Below are positions 31,761 through 40,840 of a DNA stretch of 64,000 bases, one piece after another. The notes under the pieces were generated by a model. That model saw only the letters and a program-made list of their open reading frames with translations, did not search any database and was not told where the DNA came from. Position numbers and translations under genes: made by a program. Source of the stretch: Catenulispora sp. MAP5-51 (GTDB lineage: Bacteria > Actinomycetota > Actinomycetes > Streptomycetales > Catenulisporaceae); the NCBI RefSeq assembly GCF_041261205.1, contig NZ_JBGCCH010000021.1, positions 103,794 to 167,793 of the forward strand, written 5' to 3'. The number at the start of each line of letters is the position of its first letter. Position 1 is the stretch's first letter.

Positions 31761-32732
31761 ATGGCGGGCACGTTCGGGGATGTAGGTGGGGCGCGTGGGG
31801 CGCCGTCTGACGCGAGTCTGGTTCGCGAAGCGCAGAGCGGAGACGTCCAAAGCCTGGGGCTGTTGCTCGCCAGGCACCGGCCCCGCATGCACAAGATCGC
31901 GCTGAGTCTGTTGGGATACGTTCCGGAGGCCGAGGACGCCGTACAGGACGCGGCACTGATCGCACTGCGCCGGATCGGGGATCTGCGTGATCCCGACGCG
32001 GTGGCGCCGTGGCTTTCCACGGTGGTGCGCAACATCTGCCACGCCCAGTTGCGTGCGCGGTCCGCCACGACGGTTGACGACGCGGTCCTCCTCAACCTGC
32101 CGTCAACGGAGCCCGACCCGGAGGAACTGCTGGAGCGTCAGGTCTCGGGTGCTTGGATCTGGCATGTGCTCGACCAGCTCTCACCGACGCTTCGGCTGGT
32201 GACGATGCTGCGCTACTTCACCGACGTGACGAGTTACGAGAGCATCGCGACCGTTTGCGGGGTTCCCGTGGGTACCGTACGCAGTCGGCTCCATGAGGCC
32301 CGCGCCAAACTCGGTGCGGCACTCCAGGCGACGGTGGACGCTGCGTACGGTGACGTGAGCGCGCATGCCGCCGCACACCGCCGGGTCGCCGAGGAGATGA
32401 TGCGTGCTCCCTATGACGGCAGGTTCGCTGAGGCCGTGGGCGAGCGTTTCTCTTCCACGGTGGAGACGGTCTGGCCCACCGGGCGGGTCACCAGAGGCCC
32501 GCAGAGCCTGATCCGGGCGATGCACTCGGACCTGGACGACGGTGTACGCCACCGCATCGTCAATGTCGTGGCCAGCCAGAACGTTGTCATCTGGGAGGCG
32601 GATCTGGTCAATCCGCCCTATGACCCGTTTCACTGCCCGCCTGGTGTGGTGTGGGTACAGAGCCTCGACGGCGGTCGGGTACGGAAGGTGCGGCTGCTGC
32701 ACAAGCCCCGGCCGCAACAATTTCCAAAATAG
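31761..32732 (+). CDS. ECF sigma factor with C-terminal NTF2-like extension
   Basis: 323 aa. Sigma region 2 is at about residues 25-95 (SLGLLLARHRPRMHKIALSL, AEDAVQDAALIALRRIGDLR, WLSTVVRNICHAQLRAR). Region 4 is at about 130-190 (LDQLSPTLRLVTMLRYFTDV, SYESIATVCGVPVGTVRSRL). Residues 200-323 resemble the SnoaL-like extension seen in several ECF groups (SSTVETVWPTGRVTRGP, VVWVQSLDGGRVRKVRLLHK), which in known members modulates activity in place of an anti-sigma factor. No anti-sigma gene is adjacent. The ATG at 31761 has a weak ribosome site. It is followed by an acetyltransferase gene on the same strand. Confidence 0.87.
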   Translation: MAGTFGDVGGARGAPSDASLVREAQSGDVQSLGLLLARHRPRMHKIALSLLGYVPEAEDAVQDAALIALRRIGDLRDPDAVAPWLSTVVRNICHAQLRARSATTVDDAVLLNLPSTEPDPEELLERQVSGAWIWHVLDQLSPTLRLVTMLRYFTDVTSYESIATVCGVPVGTVRSRLHEARAKLGAALQATVDAAYGDVSAHAAAHRRVAEEMMRAPYDGRFAEAVGERFSSTVETVWPTGRVTRGPQSLIRAMHSDLDDGVRHRIVNVVASQNVVIWEADLVNPPYDPFHCPPGVVWVQSLDGGRVRKVRLLHKPRPQQFPK

Positions 32733-32780
32733 TTCGCCGCGGGATCGAACTTCGGCGGTCGCCCGCGCATCTGGACTGGC

Positions 32781-33638
32781 ATGCACACCACTTCTGCCAC
32801 CCTCGCAGCCGCAGTGACCGAAGGCCTTGAGGCCGAGTTCATGTATCGCTGCGAGACGAACACGCCCGAGCCGGCCAGGACTGTGCTCGGGCTCGCGACC
32901 ACACGCATCGCCGACGGTGTCGCCATGTCCATGCGCAACGATCCTTCGGGATATTGGAGCAAGGCGCTCGGATTCGGCACCCGCGAGCCGGTCAGCGCCG
33001 AGCTGATCGACCGGGTCCTGGACTTCTACCGGGCTCAGGACAGCCCTCGCGCCGCCATCCAGATCGCCCCGTCGGCACGCCCCGAGAACTGGGAGTCCAT
33101 CCTCGCCACCCGCAGCCTGCGGCCGGGCACCACCCTGCTGAAGCTGGCCTGCCCGATCGGCGAGGCCCGACCGGCCGGGACCACGAACCTTCGGGTCGGC
33201 CCGGTCACCGAAAGCGACGCACAGGAGTGGGCGGCGGTCATCATCGGAACCTTCTTCGGCGAGCCGTACGAGGGGCTCACCGACATGTACACGGCACTGG
33301 CCTCGCACCCGGATTTTCAGGCGTTCGCGGTCTGGGACGGGTCCGACATCGTGGCCGGCGCAAGCCTGTTCATCGATGGCGAACTCGGCCACCTGAACTC
33401 TGGTGCCACCCTGGCCGGCCACCGGGGGCAGGGCGCCCAGTCGGCACTGATAGCCGCCCGCGCCGAGGCGGCCAGGAAAGCGGGCTGCCGATGGCTGGTC
33501 ACAGAGGTCGCCAAGCCCAGCTCCGAAGGCGCCAACCCTTCGCTGAACAACATGCAGCGCGCGGGCCTTCACGTCCTGTACGAACGCCAAAACGTCATCT
33601 GGGAAGGCGACAACGCAGGCGACGTCGCCGCCGCCTGA
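32781..33638 (+). CDS. GNAT-family acetyltransferase with an extended N-terminal half
   Basis: 285 aa. The N-terminal half (residues 1-130) has weak GNAT character (DGVAMSMRNDPSGYWSKALG). The C-terminal half is a GNAT domain: LRVGPVTESDAQEWAAVIIG near 138, FQAFAVWDGSDIVAGASLFI near 181, and the CoA loop LNSGATLAGHRGQGAQSALI (G-H-R-G-Q-G) near 207, followed by SLNNMQRAGLHVLYERQNVI. The layout suits a pseudo-duplicated acetyltransferase acting on a small molecule. It lies 48 bases after the ECF sigma gene with no terminator seen, so it may be co-transcribed. Confidence 0.82.
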   Translation: MHTTSATLAAAVTEGLEAEFMYRCETNTPEPARTVLGLATTRIADGVAMSMRNDPSGYWSKALGFGTREPVSAELIDRVLDFYRAQDSPRAAIQIAPSARPENWESILATRSLRPGTTLLKLACPIGEARPAGTTNLRVGPVTESDAQEWAAVIIGTFFGEPYEGLTDMYTALASHPDFQAFAVWDGSDIVAGASLFIDGELGHLNSGATLAGHRGQGAQSALIAARAEAARKAGCRWLVTEVAKPSSEGANPSLNNMQRAGLHVLYERQNVIWEGDNAGDVAAA

Positions 33639-33665
33639 GCCGAACCGCTCGCCAGCGTCGGCCGC

Positions 33666-34103
33666 TCAGGCCTCGCTGTCGGCGTCCCCGAGTTCGGTGA
33701 ACAGTGTCACGTGCAGCGAACCGGGCGCGTCCAGGCGGGCGTTGAGCGAGTTCCACGGGGTCCGGGTCGGTGGGGCCACGACCTCCGCACCGGCGGCGGC
33801 CAGGTCGTCGGTCGCCGCCGCCGCGTCGTCGACCTGGAAGGCGACGCGGAGGTGGCCGGCCACCCGGCGGCCGACCTCGACCTCGTCGATGAAGGCGGCG
33901 TGGCCGGGGTCGGCGATCTCCAGGGTCGCCCGGCCGGCCTCCAGGATGGTGACCCGGCCGTCCGGGGAGGCGAAGGCGGCGCGCTCGGGCAGGCCCAGGG
34001 CGTCGCGGTAGAAACGCAGCGCGGCCTCGTAGTCCTCGGCGGTCACCACCAGTCGGAGCTCACGGACGGTGGGTTCCGAGGGTTCCCTTTGTTCCTCAGA
34101 CAT
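33666..34103 (-). CDS. VOC-family (glyoxalase/bleomycin-resistance fold) protein
   Basis: 145 aa. Two beta-alpha-beta-beta-beta units are visible: ELRLVVTAEDYEAALRFYRD then LGLPERAAFASPDGRVTILE, and HLRVAFQVDDAAAATDDLAA then GAEVVAPPTRTPWNSLNARL with GSLHVTLFTEL. Metal-ligand positions typical of glyoxalase I are only partly conserved, so an isomerase, dioxygenase or binding role cannot be told apart. The ATG at 34103 has AAGGGAG at good spacing. It is convergent with the acetyltransferase gene and divergent from the phosphatase gene. Confidence 0.85.
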   Translation of the reverse strand: MSEEQREPSEPTVRELRLVVTAEDYEAALRFYRDALGLPERAAFASPDGRVTILEAGRATLEIADPGHAAFIDEVEVGRRVAGHLRVAFQVDDAAAATDDLAAAGAEVVAPPTRTPWNSLNARLDAPGSLHVTLFTELGDADSEA

Positions 34104-34288
34104 CTCAGCTCCCTTGTTCCGGCGGCCGTCGGGCAGCGACCGAATCATTATGGCCGTCGCGCCCGCGCCATCGCCCAGATGGCGGTTTCCAGGGCCACGC
34201 GGGCAGCTATGACCTGCGGGGATGCGAATAGAATCCGTCATACCGGCATAGATCGGCACCTCGGTATCGAACTGGAGCACGGAGATGG

Positions 34289-35527
34289 ATGGCTGAGGAC
34301 GACGTGGACCGGTCGGAAGCCTCCGGCGAGCGGCTGCTCGGCCTGTTGCTCGATCGGGCGCGCCTGCTGCCGCCGCAGTTGGTCCCGCCGCTGATCGCGC
34401 AGGAGGTCGCCAGGATCGGCGGCCGTGACGTGTCCATCCTGCTCCAGGACTACGCGCAGGAGATGCTGGTGCCGCTGCCGGGCCGGAATCTGCTCGTCGG
34501 CGAGTCCGAGCCGGTGGACGGTTCGGCTGCCGGGCTGTGCTTTCTGCGTGCGGACGTCGTCGAGGTGCCCGAGGCGCCCGAGGCAAACGGTGTGCGGATG
34601 TATTTGCCGCTGTTGGACGGCAGCGACCAGGTGGGCGTGATGGCCCTGACCCTGGACACCGTCGGGGACGGCGACCGGCGTCTGTTGCGCACGTTCGCAG
34701 GCCTGGTCGCGGACATTCTGGTCACCAAGAACGCCTACACCGACCAGTTCTTCCAGGCCCGGCGCCGGGAGCCGATGAGCGTGTCGGCGGAGATCCAGTG
34801 GAGCCTGCTGCCGCCGCTGACGATGTCCCTGCCGCAGATCGACGTGGCCGGCATCCTGGAGCCCGCCTACCGCGTCGCCGGCGACAGCTTCGACTACGCC
34901 CTCAACGACAACATCCTGCACGCGGCCGTCATCGACGCGATGGGCCACAACCTGGACGCCGCCACGATGGCGACCGTCGCCATCGGCGCCTACCGCCATG
35001 CCCGGCGGGTGCTCATCAGCCTGGCGGAGAAGTACGCGTTCATGGACGAGGCCATCTCCCGGCAGTTCGGGCCCGACCACTTCGTCACCGCCCAGCTCAT
35101 GCACCTGAACATCGCCACCGGCGAGTTGCAGCTGGTCAACGCCGGACACCCCGCTCCGCTGCTGATCCGCGACGGTCTGGTCGTGCGCCGGCTGGAAAGT
35201 GCGACGACCCTGCCGATCGGCTTCGGCGGGGAAGCGCCCCGGATCCGGCGGCACACGCTCCAGCCGGGTGACAGAGTCCTGTGTTACACCGACGGCATCA
35301 TCGAGGAGCACCTCGCCGGCCAGGAGCCGTTCGGCGAGGACCGCCTCATCCAGTGCGTCAACCGCCTGGGGCGGGAACCGTCGCACGGGACGCGGGCGGA
35401 CCTGCGGCGGCTCTCCCTCACGCTGAAGCGGGAACGAGGCGGTCGAACCAGCGATGACGCCACCTTGTTCATGATCGAGTGGCGTGGGGGCGGTGTGGAG
35501 CCTTCCGTGGCTCCCGAAGACTCTTGA
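34289..35527 (+). CDS. RsbU/SpoIIE-type PP2C serine phosphatase
   Basis: 412 aa. Residues 1-150 form a GAF-like sensor (SILLQDYAQEMLVPLPGRNL, MYLPLLDGSDQVGVMALTLD). The PP2C/SpoIIE domain covers about 165-400: VAGDSFDYALNDNILHAAVI, DAMGHNLDAATMATVAIGAY, LINAGH-type VNAGHPAPLLIRDGLVV, and the metal motifs VLCYTDGIIEEHL and TSDDATLFMIEW. The phosphatase motif usually reads D-G-M-G-H-G; here it is D-A-M-G-H-N. Such enzymes dephosphorylate STAS antagonists to free a sigma factor. No STAS gene is adjacent. The ATG at 34289 has GGAG just upstream. Confidence 0.9.
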   Translation: MAEDDVDRSEASGERLLGLLLDRARLLPPQLVPPLIAQEVARIGGRDVSILLQDYAQEMLVPLPGRNLLVGESEPVDGSAAGLCFLRADVVEVPEAPEANGVRMYLPLLDGSDQVGVMALTLDTVGDGDRRLLRTFAGLVADILVTKNAYTDQFFQARRREPMSVSAEIQWSLLPPLTMSLPQIDVAGILEPAYRVAGDSFDYALNDNILHAAVIDAMGHNLDAATMATVAIGAYRHARRVLISLAEKYAFMDEAISRQFGPDHFVTAQLMHLNIATGELQLVNAGHPAPLLIRDGLVVRRLESATTLPIGFGGEAPRIRRHTLQPGDRVLCYTDGIIEEHLAGQEPFGEDRLIQCVNRLGREPSHGTRADLRRLSLTLKRERGGRTSDDATLFMIEWRGGGVEPSVAPEDS

Positions 35528-35563
35528 GTGACTCTCGAGTGGCATGTTCCGGCCGGATCCGCC

Positions 35564-36046
35564 CTATTGCAGTCCGGTGCGGACCGAGGTGATGCGCTGA
35601 GTGTTGAACCCGAGCCAGTGCATCCGGCCCGCGTACCGGGCGTGCTCGATCTTGACGCAGCGGTCCGCCACCACCGTCAGCCCGCCGTCCTCGGCGATCT
35701 GGAAGCCTTCGGGGCTGATCACCCCGAACTGGCACCACAGCGTTGACGCGCCGATGCCCACGGACTCCCGGGCGATGTCCGGCACGGCGTCCGGGGCGCG
35801 GAACACGTTCACCACGTCGACCGGTTCCGGGATGTCGCGCAGACTCGGGTAGCAGTGTTCGCCGAGGATCTCGGTCTCGCGCGGGTTCACCGGGATCACG
35901 CGGAAGCCGTGGCGTTTGAGGTAGTAGCCCACGAAGTAGCTGGCGCGCAGTTCGTTGCTCGACAGCCCGACCACCGCGATCGTCCCGGCGGAGTTGAGCA
36001 CGCGCTGGATGGTGAGCGGGTCCTGGTACCGATCGAGGTCGGTCAT
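35564..36046 (-). CDS. CoA-binding domain protein (YccU-like)
   Basis: 160 aa. A Rossmann-like CoA_binding domain spans nearly the whole protein: TIAVVGLSSNELRASYFVGY (about residues 22-41), GFRVIPVNPRETEILGEHCY, VDVVNVFRAPDAVPDIARES, GASTLWCQFGVISPEGFQIA and a conserved Cys in VVADRCVKIEHAR. YccU-type proteins are small succinyl-CoA-synthetase alpha-like binders of unknown function. The ATG overlaps the metY stop (ATGA), so it is the third gene of the metX-metY operon. In actinomycetes it often accompanies these genes, which suggests a link to acyl-homoserine or CoA metabolism. Confidence 0.9.
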   Translation of the reverse strand: MTDLDRYQDPLTIQRVLNSAGTIAVVGLSSNELRASYFVGYYLKRHGFRVIPVNPRETEILGEHCYPSLRDIPEPVDVVNVFRAPDAVPDIARESVGIGASTLWCQFGVISPEGFQIAEDGGLTVVADRCVKIEHARYAGRMHWLGFNTQRITSVRTGLQ

Positions 36047-37377
36047 GCCGCGCCTTCCTTCTCAAGAGTCTGCGCGACGCGGGCCAGGGCTTGGTCCAGG
36101 TCCCACACCAGATCCTCGACCGACTCCAGTCCGACCGACAGCCGCACCGTTCCGGGCCCGACGCCGGCCGCGCGCAGTTCGTCGTCGGAGAGCTGGCGGT
36201 GGGTGGTGCTCGCGGGATGGATGATCAGGCTCTTGGCATCGCCGACGTTGGCCAGGTGGGACCACAGCGTGACGCCGCCGATCAGCCCCTGGCCGCCCGC
36301 GCGTCCGCCGGCGCAGTCGAAGGAGAACACCGCGCCGGCTCCGCGCGGCAGGTACTTCTCCACCAACGGCTGGAACTTGCCGCCCGGCAGGCCGGGATAG
36401 GTCACGTTCGAGGCCAGGCCGTGGCCGTCGAGGAACGCCGCGACCGCGGACGCGTTGGCCACGTGGCGGTCCATCCGCAGCGACAGGGTCTCGATGCCTT
36501 GCAGGAAAAGGAAAGCGTTGAACGGGGAGAGCGCGGCGCCGAGGTCGCGCAGCGTCTCGGACCGCAGCTTCATCAGGTAGCCGTAGGCGCCGAACGTCTC
36601 GTGGAACTTCAGGCCGTGGTAGGCCGGGGAGGGCTCGGCCACGACCGGGAAGCGTCCGTTGGACCAGTCGAAGGTGCCGGCCTCGACCACGACCCCGCCG
36701 ATGCTCGTGCCGTGGCCGCCGAGGAACTTGGTCGCCGAGTGCACCACGATGTCCGCGCCCCACTCGATCGGGCGGCACAGGTACGGCGTGGCGAAGGTGT
36801 TGTCCACGATCAGCGGCAGGCCGTGGCCGTGGGCGATGGCGGCCAAGGCCTCGATGTCCAGCACGTTGCCCGCCGGGTTGCCGATCGTCTCGCCGAAGAA
36901 GGCCTTGGTGGTCGGCCGGACGGCGGCCTCCCAGGCCCCGGGGTCGTCCGGGTCGGCCCAGGTCAGGTCAACGTTCATCTTGCCGAACAGGTGCTTGAAC
37001 TGGTTGACCGTCCCGCCGTAGAGGGCCGAGGACGACACGATGTGGTCCCCGGGCCGCAGCAGCGTGAACAGCGCCGCCGCCTGCGCTGCGATCCCGCTGG
37101 CGAACGCGACCGCGCCGACGCCGCCCTCCAGGTTCGCCACCCGCTCCTCGAAGGCCGCGACCGTCGGGTTCATGATGCGCGAGTAGGTGTTGCCGTACTC
37201 CTGGAGGTTGAAGTACGCGGCCGCGGACTCCGGGTCTTCGAACACGTAGCTGGCTGTCTGGAAGATCGGGACGGCCCGCGCCCCGGTGTTCGGATCGGGG
37301 CGCTGCCCCGCATGCAGTTGCCGCGTGTCGAAGCCGAACTCGCGGGGTTGTTCGGCGCGGAAGGTGTCGCCGCTCAT
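36043..37377 (-). CDS. metY: O-acetylhomoserine sulfhydrylase (PLP enzyme)
   Basis: 444 aa, the usual length for MetY. It is a Cys/Met-metabolism PLP enzyme: GARAVPIFQTASYVFEDPES near residue 27, ANLEGGVGAVAFASGIAAQA near 81, and the PLP lysine in VHSATKFLGGHGTSIGG near residue 203. IHPASTTHRQLSDDELRAAG, with RLSVGLESVEDLVWDLDQAL, closes the protein. The enzyme makes homocysteine from O-acetylhomoserine and sulfide in the cytoplasm. It overlaps metX upstream and the CoA-binding gene downstream by ATGA, so the operon is tightly coupled. metX upstream supplies its substrate. Confidence 0.95.
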   Translation of the reverse strand: MSGDTFRAEQPREFGFDTRQLHAGQRPDPNTGARAVPIFQTASYVFEDPESAAAYFNLQEYGNTYSRIMNPTVAAFEERVANLEGGVGAVAFASGIAAQAAALFTLLRPGDHIVSSSALYGGTVNQFKHLFGKMNVDLTWADPDDPGAWEAAVRPTTKAFFGETIGNPAGNVLDIEALAAIAHGHGLPLIVDNTFATPYLCRPIEWGADIVVHSATKFLGGHGTSIGGVVVEAGTFDWSNGRFPVVAEPSPAYHGLKFHETFGAYGYLMKLRSETLRDLGAALSPFNAFLFLQGIETLSLRMDRHVANASAVAAFLDGHGLASNVTYPGLPGGKFQPLVEKYLPRGAGAVFSFDCAGGRAGGQGLIGGVTLWSHLANVGDAKSLIIHPASTTHRQLSDDELRAAGVGPGTVRLSVGLESVEDLVWDLDQALARVAQTLEKEGAA

Positions 37378-38663
37378 GGACTCCTCTTCGTTTCGGTGAT
37401 GCTCGCTGTCTCGGGGCCGCTGTTCGTTTCCGTGCTGTCCTCGTTCAGAAAGCTGTCGTCGTTCAGGAATCGGCGCACGATCGGGATCTGGCGGCCTTCC
37501 TCCAGCAGGAAGCTGTCATGCCCGTACGGCGCCTCGATCAGGTGGTACTCGACGGGCTTGCCGAGGGCGGTGAGCGCGTCGGCGATCTCCTGGGACGCCG
37601 TCGGCGGGTACAGCCAGTCCGAGCTGAACGCGATCAGCAGGACGCGGGCGCGGACGTCTTCGAGTGCTCGCTCCAGCGAGCCGTCTCCGTGCTGGCGGGC
37701 CAGATCGAAGTAGGTCAGCGCGCGGGACAGGTACAGGTAGGTGTTCGCGTCGAACCGCTTCACGAACGAGCCGGCCTGATGGCGCAGGTAGCTCTCGACC
37801 GCGAACTCCGGCTCGGTGATCGTGTGGCGGATGTCCTCGGCGGCCTGCAGCCGCCGGCCGAACTTGGTGTGCAGGGCGGCGGCCGACAGGTAGGTGACGT
37901 GGCCGACCATGCGGGCCACCCCCATCCCGGCGCCGGGTTCCCGCCCGGTGCCCGCGTAGCGGCCGTCCTGCCAGGCCGGATCGGCCATGATGGCCTCGCG
38001 GGCGATCGCGTTCCAGGCCACGCCCTGGGGATGCAGGGCGTGGGTCGAGGCGATCGCGATGGCGGCCCGGACCTGGCCGGGGAACAGGATCGCCCATTGC
38101 AGGGCCTGCATGCCGCCGAGCGAACCCCCGGCCACGGCGGCGAGCTGCCGGATGCCGAGCGCGTCCAGGAACGCGCGCTGCGTCCGGACCATGTCGGCGA
38201 CGGTGATCACCGGGAAGTCCGGTCCGTAGGGCAGGCCGGTGTCAGGGTTCGTTGATGAGGGCCCGGTCGTGCCCCGGCAGCCGCCGAGCAGGTTGGTGGA
38301 GACGACGAAGTAGCGGTCGGTGTCGAAGGCCTTTCCGGGGCCGATCATGCCGTCCCACCAACCCAGGCCCGCCCCGGAGGCGCCGTCACGGTCCTCGGCG
38401 GCGAAACCGTCGCGGGTGCCGGCGTGTGACGTCTCGGTGCTGCTGCTGCTGCTGCCGGCGGCGTGTGCGTCGCCGCTGAGCGCGTGGCAGACCAGGATGA
38501 CGTTGTCACGGGCCGGGGACAGCGTCCCGTAGGTCTCGTAAGCCACCCGCACCGAATGCAGTTCCCTACCGCATTCCAAGGAAATCGGCTCCGGCAGGTC
38601 AAGATGCCGCGTCTGGACGGCGCCGACCGAACCGGACGTCGGGACCGGAGCGGGCTTTCGCAT
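37374..38663 (-). CDS. metX: homoserine O-acyltransferase
   Basis: 429 aa alpha/beta-hydrolase-fold enzyme. Landmarks are SLECGRELHSVRVAYETYGT near residue 28, VLGG-type VAGGSLGGMQALQWAILFPG carrying the catalytic Ser, and PYGHDSFLLEEG with the catalytic His. A poly-Ser stretch (from CAGCAGCAG-type repeats at about 38437-38460) sits in a surface loop near residue 70, where homologues vary. It transfers an acyl group, probably acetyl, from CoA to homoserine. Whether it prefers acetyl- or succinyl-CoA cannot be read here. It is first in the operon; the ATG at 38663 is 97 bases from the divergent OsmC gene. No riboswitch is apparent. Confidence 0.93.
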   Translation of the reverse strand: MRKPAPVPTSGSVGAVQTRHLDLPEPISLECGRELHSVRVAYETYGTLSPARDNVILVCHALSGDAHAAGSSSSSTETSHAGTRDGFAAEDRDGASGAGLGWWDGMIGPGKAFDTDRYFVVSTNLLGGCRGTTGPSSTNPDTGLPYGPDFPVITVADMVRTQRAFLDALGIRQLAAVAGGSLGGMQALQWAILFPGQVRAAIAIASTHALHPQGVAWNAIAREAIMADPAWQDGRYAGTGREPGAGMGVARMVGHVTYLSAAALHTKFGRRLQAAEDIRHTITEPEFAVESYLRHQAGSFVKRFDANTYLYLSRALTYFDLARQHGDGSLERALEDVRARVLLIAFSSDWLYPPTASQEIADALTALGKPVEYHLIEAPYGHDSFLLEEGRQIPIVRRFLNDDSFLNEDSTETNSGPETASITETKRSP

Positions 38664-38760
38664 GAGGGCTATGTTACGCGCCCCTCTCCGGGTATTGTCG
38701 AGTAATCACATGGGGATTAAAGACTCGTTGAGACATCAGGCGGAAGGGGCGGCTCGGGAC

Positions 38761-39309
38761 ATGGCCACGGCTACCAACGGAGTCAACGTGCAGGCGCTGC
38801 TGGAGGCGCGCGAGGTGCTCAAGGGCGCGCCGGAGGCCGCCCAGTTCACCTGGCGTGCCTCGTCGACCTGGCGCGAGGGCGTCCACAGCACCACCACGGT
38901 CCAGAAGTTCTTCGGGCTCGGTGAGGAGCGCAGCCACAAGGAGGAGTCGGTGTTCGAGGCCGACCACCCGGAGGTCTTCGCCGCCGAGGACAACGGCATC
39001 ACCCCGATCGAGTTCCTCCTGGTGGGCCTGGCCGGCTGCCTGACCGCCGGGGTCGCGTCCGTGGCGCAGAACCGCGGCATCCAGCTGCACTCGGTGCGCT
39101 CCACCGTCGAGGGCCGGCACGACATCCGCGGCATCCTCGGCGCCGACAGCGACGTCCGCAACGGCTTCACCGACATCAAAGTGACCTTCGCCATCGACGC
39201 CGACGCCTCGAAGCAGGAGATCGAGGCCCTGGTGGCCCAGTCGCAGAAGCGCTCGGCGGTGTTCGACGCGCTCACCAACCCCACCGACGTCACCGTCGAA
39301 GTGGCCTGA
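38761..39309 (+). CDS. OsmC-family peroxiredoxin-like protein
   Basis: 182 aa. The OsmC fold is evident from AQFTWRASSTWREGVHSTTT, then EFLLVGLAGCLTAGVASVAQ with the conserved Cys of the helix, IQLHSVRSTVEGRHDIRGIL and VEALV-type EIEALVAQSQKRSAVFDALT. Only one of the two peroxidatic cysteines of Ohr is clear, placing it in the broader OsmC group that handles small hydroperoxides. The ATG at 38761 is chosen with a GGAAGGGG region upstream; earlier in-frame starts overlap the metX promoter. The flavoprotein pseudogene starts about 10 bases downstream. Confidence 0.87.
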   Translation: MATATNGVNVQALLEAREVLKGAPEAAQFTWRASSTWREGVHSTTTVQKFFGLGEERSHKEESVFEADHPEVFAAEDNGITPIEFLLVGLAGCLTAGVASVAQNRGIQLHSVRSTVEGRHDIRGILGADSDVRNGFTDIKVTFAIDADASKQEIEALVAQSQKRSAVFDALTNPTDVTVEVA

Positions 39310-39319
39310 GGGCCGCGCC

Positions 39320-40606
39320 ATCGAGCACACCGACGCGGTGGTGGTCGGCGCCGGCCACGCCGGCCTGGCCGTCAGCCGCTTCCTGTCCGCGCGGTCCGTC
39401 GACCACCTCGTCCTCGAACGCGGCGAGGTGGCCAACTCCTGGCGCCGCGAGCGCTGGGACTCGCTCCGGCTGCTGACCCCCAACTGGCTGACCCGCCTGC
39501 CGGACCACCCGTACCAGGGCCCTGATCCGGACGGCTACATGACCGCAGGCGAGGTCGCCGATCTCATCGGCGGCTTCGCCACGGCCACGCGGGCGCCGGT
39601 GCGTACCGGTACGGAGGTCACGTCGGTGCGGCCGGCGGGGGAGGGGTACCGGGTGCGGACCGGGGGCGGCGAGATCCAGACGCGGACGGTGGTCGTCGCC
39701 AGCGGCGCGTGCAACGTCCCGACTGTGCCGGCGTTCAAGGAAGCGCTGCCGGACTCCATCAGGCAGCTGACACCCTTCGACTACACCGGGCCCGGTGATC
39801 TGCCGGACGGCGGTGTGCTGGTGGTGGGCGGATCGGCCACCGGAGTGCAGCTGGCGGCCGAACTTCGGCGCTCGGGACGGCCGGTGGTGCTCTCGACGGG
39901 GGAGCACGTGCGGATGCCCAGGACGTACCGCGGCCGGGACGTCCTGTGGTGGACGCAGGCCTCCGGAGTCTGGGACCAGCGCCACGACGAGGTCGACGAC
40001 CTGGAGCGGGCCCGCGCGCTGCCCTCGCCGCAGCTCGTCGGGACCCCGGAGCGTGCGACCCTGGACCTCAATACCCTGATCTAACTCGGCGTCGAGCCGG
40101 TGGGCCGGTGGGCGGCGGTCCGCGACGGCGAGGCGCTGTTCTCCGGCGGCCTGCGCAACGTGTGCGCGCTGGCGGATCTGAAGATGGAGCGGCTGCTGGA
40201 CACGTTCGACGAATGGGCACGCATTTCCGCGGGCGACATCCCGGAGCAGGAGCCTGAGCGGCTCGCGCCGACGCGGCTCCCCGACTCCGTCCGCCTCCGC
40301 CTCGACCTACGCAGCGGCGAGATCCAGACGGTCGTCTGGGCCACCGGCTTCCGCCCCGACTACCGCTGGCTCGACGTACCGGTGCTCGACAGCAAGGGCC
40401 GCCTGCGGCACGTCGGCGGCATCGTGCCGGACGCCCCCGGCCTCTACGCCGTCGGGCTGCCAGTACTGCGGCGGCGCAAGTCGACGTTCATCCACGGGGC
40501 CGAGGACGACGCGCGGGAGGTCGTCGACCACCTGGTCGGCTACCTGGGGCGGCAGTTCGGTGCCGCACAGCCAGTGCTCATACATAGGGTTCTCCATCGT
40601 TCGTGA
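39320..40606 (+). pseudogene. FAD-dependent oxidoreductase (flavin-monooxygenase/CzcO-like), broken by an in-frame TAA
   Basis: The product would be about 428 aa. The FAD motif VVVGAGHAGLAVSRFLSA (G-x-G-x-x-G) opens the protein, WRRERWDSLRLLTPNWLTR and the NADPH motif VLVVGGSATGVQLAAELRRS follow, and the end has VVWATGFRPDYRWLDVPVLD. TAA at 40082-40084 lies in frame between DLNTLI and LGVEPVGRWAAVRDGE, with no frameshift; coding potential continues to 40606. The natural first codon also appears to be ATC (39320) where homologues have ATG, leaving GTG at 39335 or 39338 as fallback. Two separate lesions suggest a recent pseudogene, though sequence error or readthrough is possible. It directly follows the OsmC gene. 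Confidence 0.82.
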
Positions 40607-40750
40607 GAGTTCAGGTGTGCCGCCGAGCTGCGGAGACGTACTCTCGCGAACTACGCCGTTCGGGGGGTTTAGTCGATTGCGAGTGCCTGGCAACAGGATC
40701 ACCTGTGCGGATTGGTTCCAGCTCATGCGAACTCGTTGTCTCACGTAGTT

Positions 40751-40770
40751 GCGCAAGTTCGCGCAAGTTC
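40751..40770. repeat. two tandem copies of GCGCAAGTTC
   Basis: The 10-bp unit occurs at 40751-40760 and 40761-40770 with a partial third copy after it (GCAGCG). It lies about 70 bases before the start at 40841 and could be an operator. No gene is seen in 40607-40840. Confidence 0.5.
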
Positions 40771-40840
40771 GCAGCGTCTGGTTCGAGCAGCGTGCAAGGG
40801 TTCTCATATCGATAGCGACCCCCGACGCGAGGAGGGCACC

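Noticed and set aside
38664..38760. SAM or SAH riboswitch upstream of metX
   Set aside because: The gap is under 100 bases and shows no recognisable conserved core or terminator.
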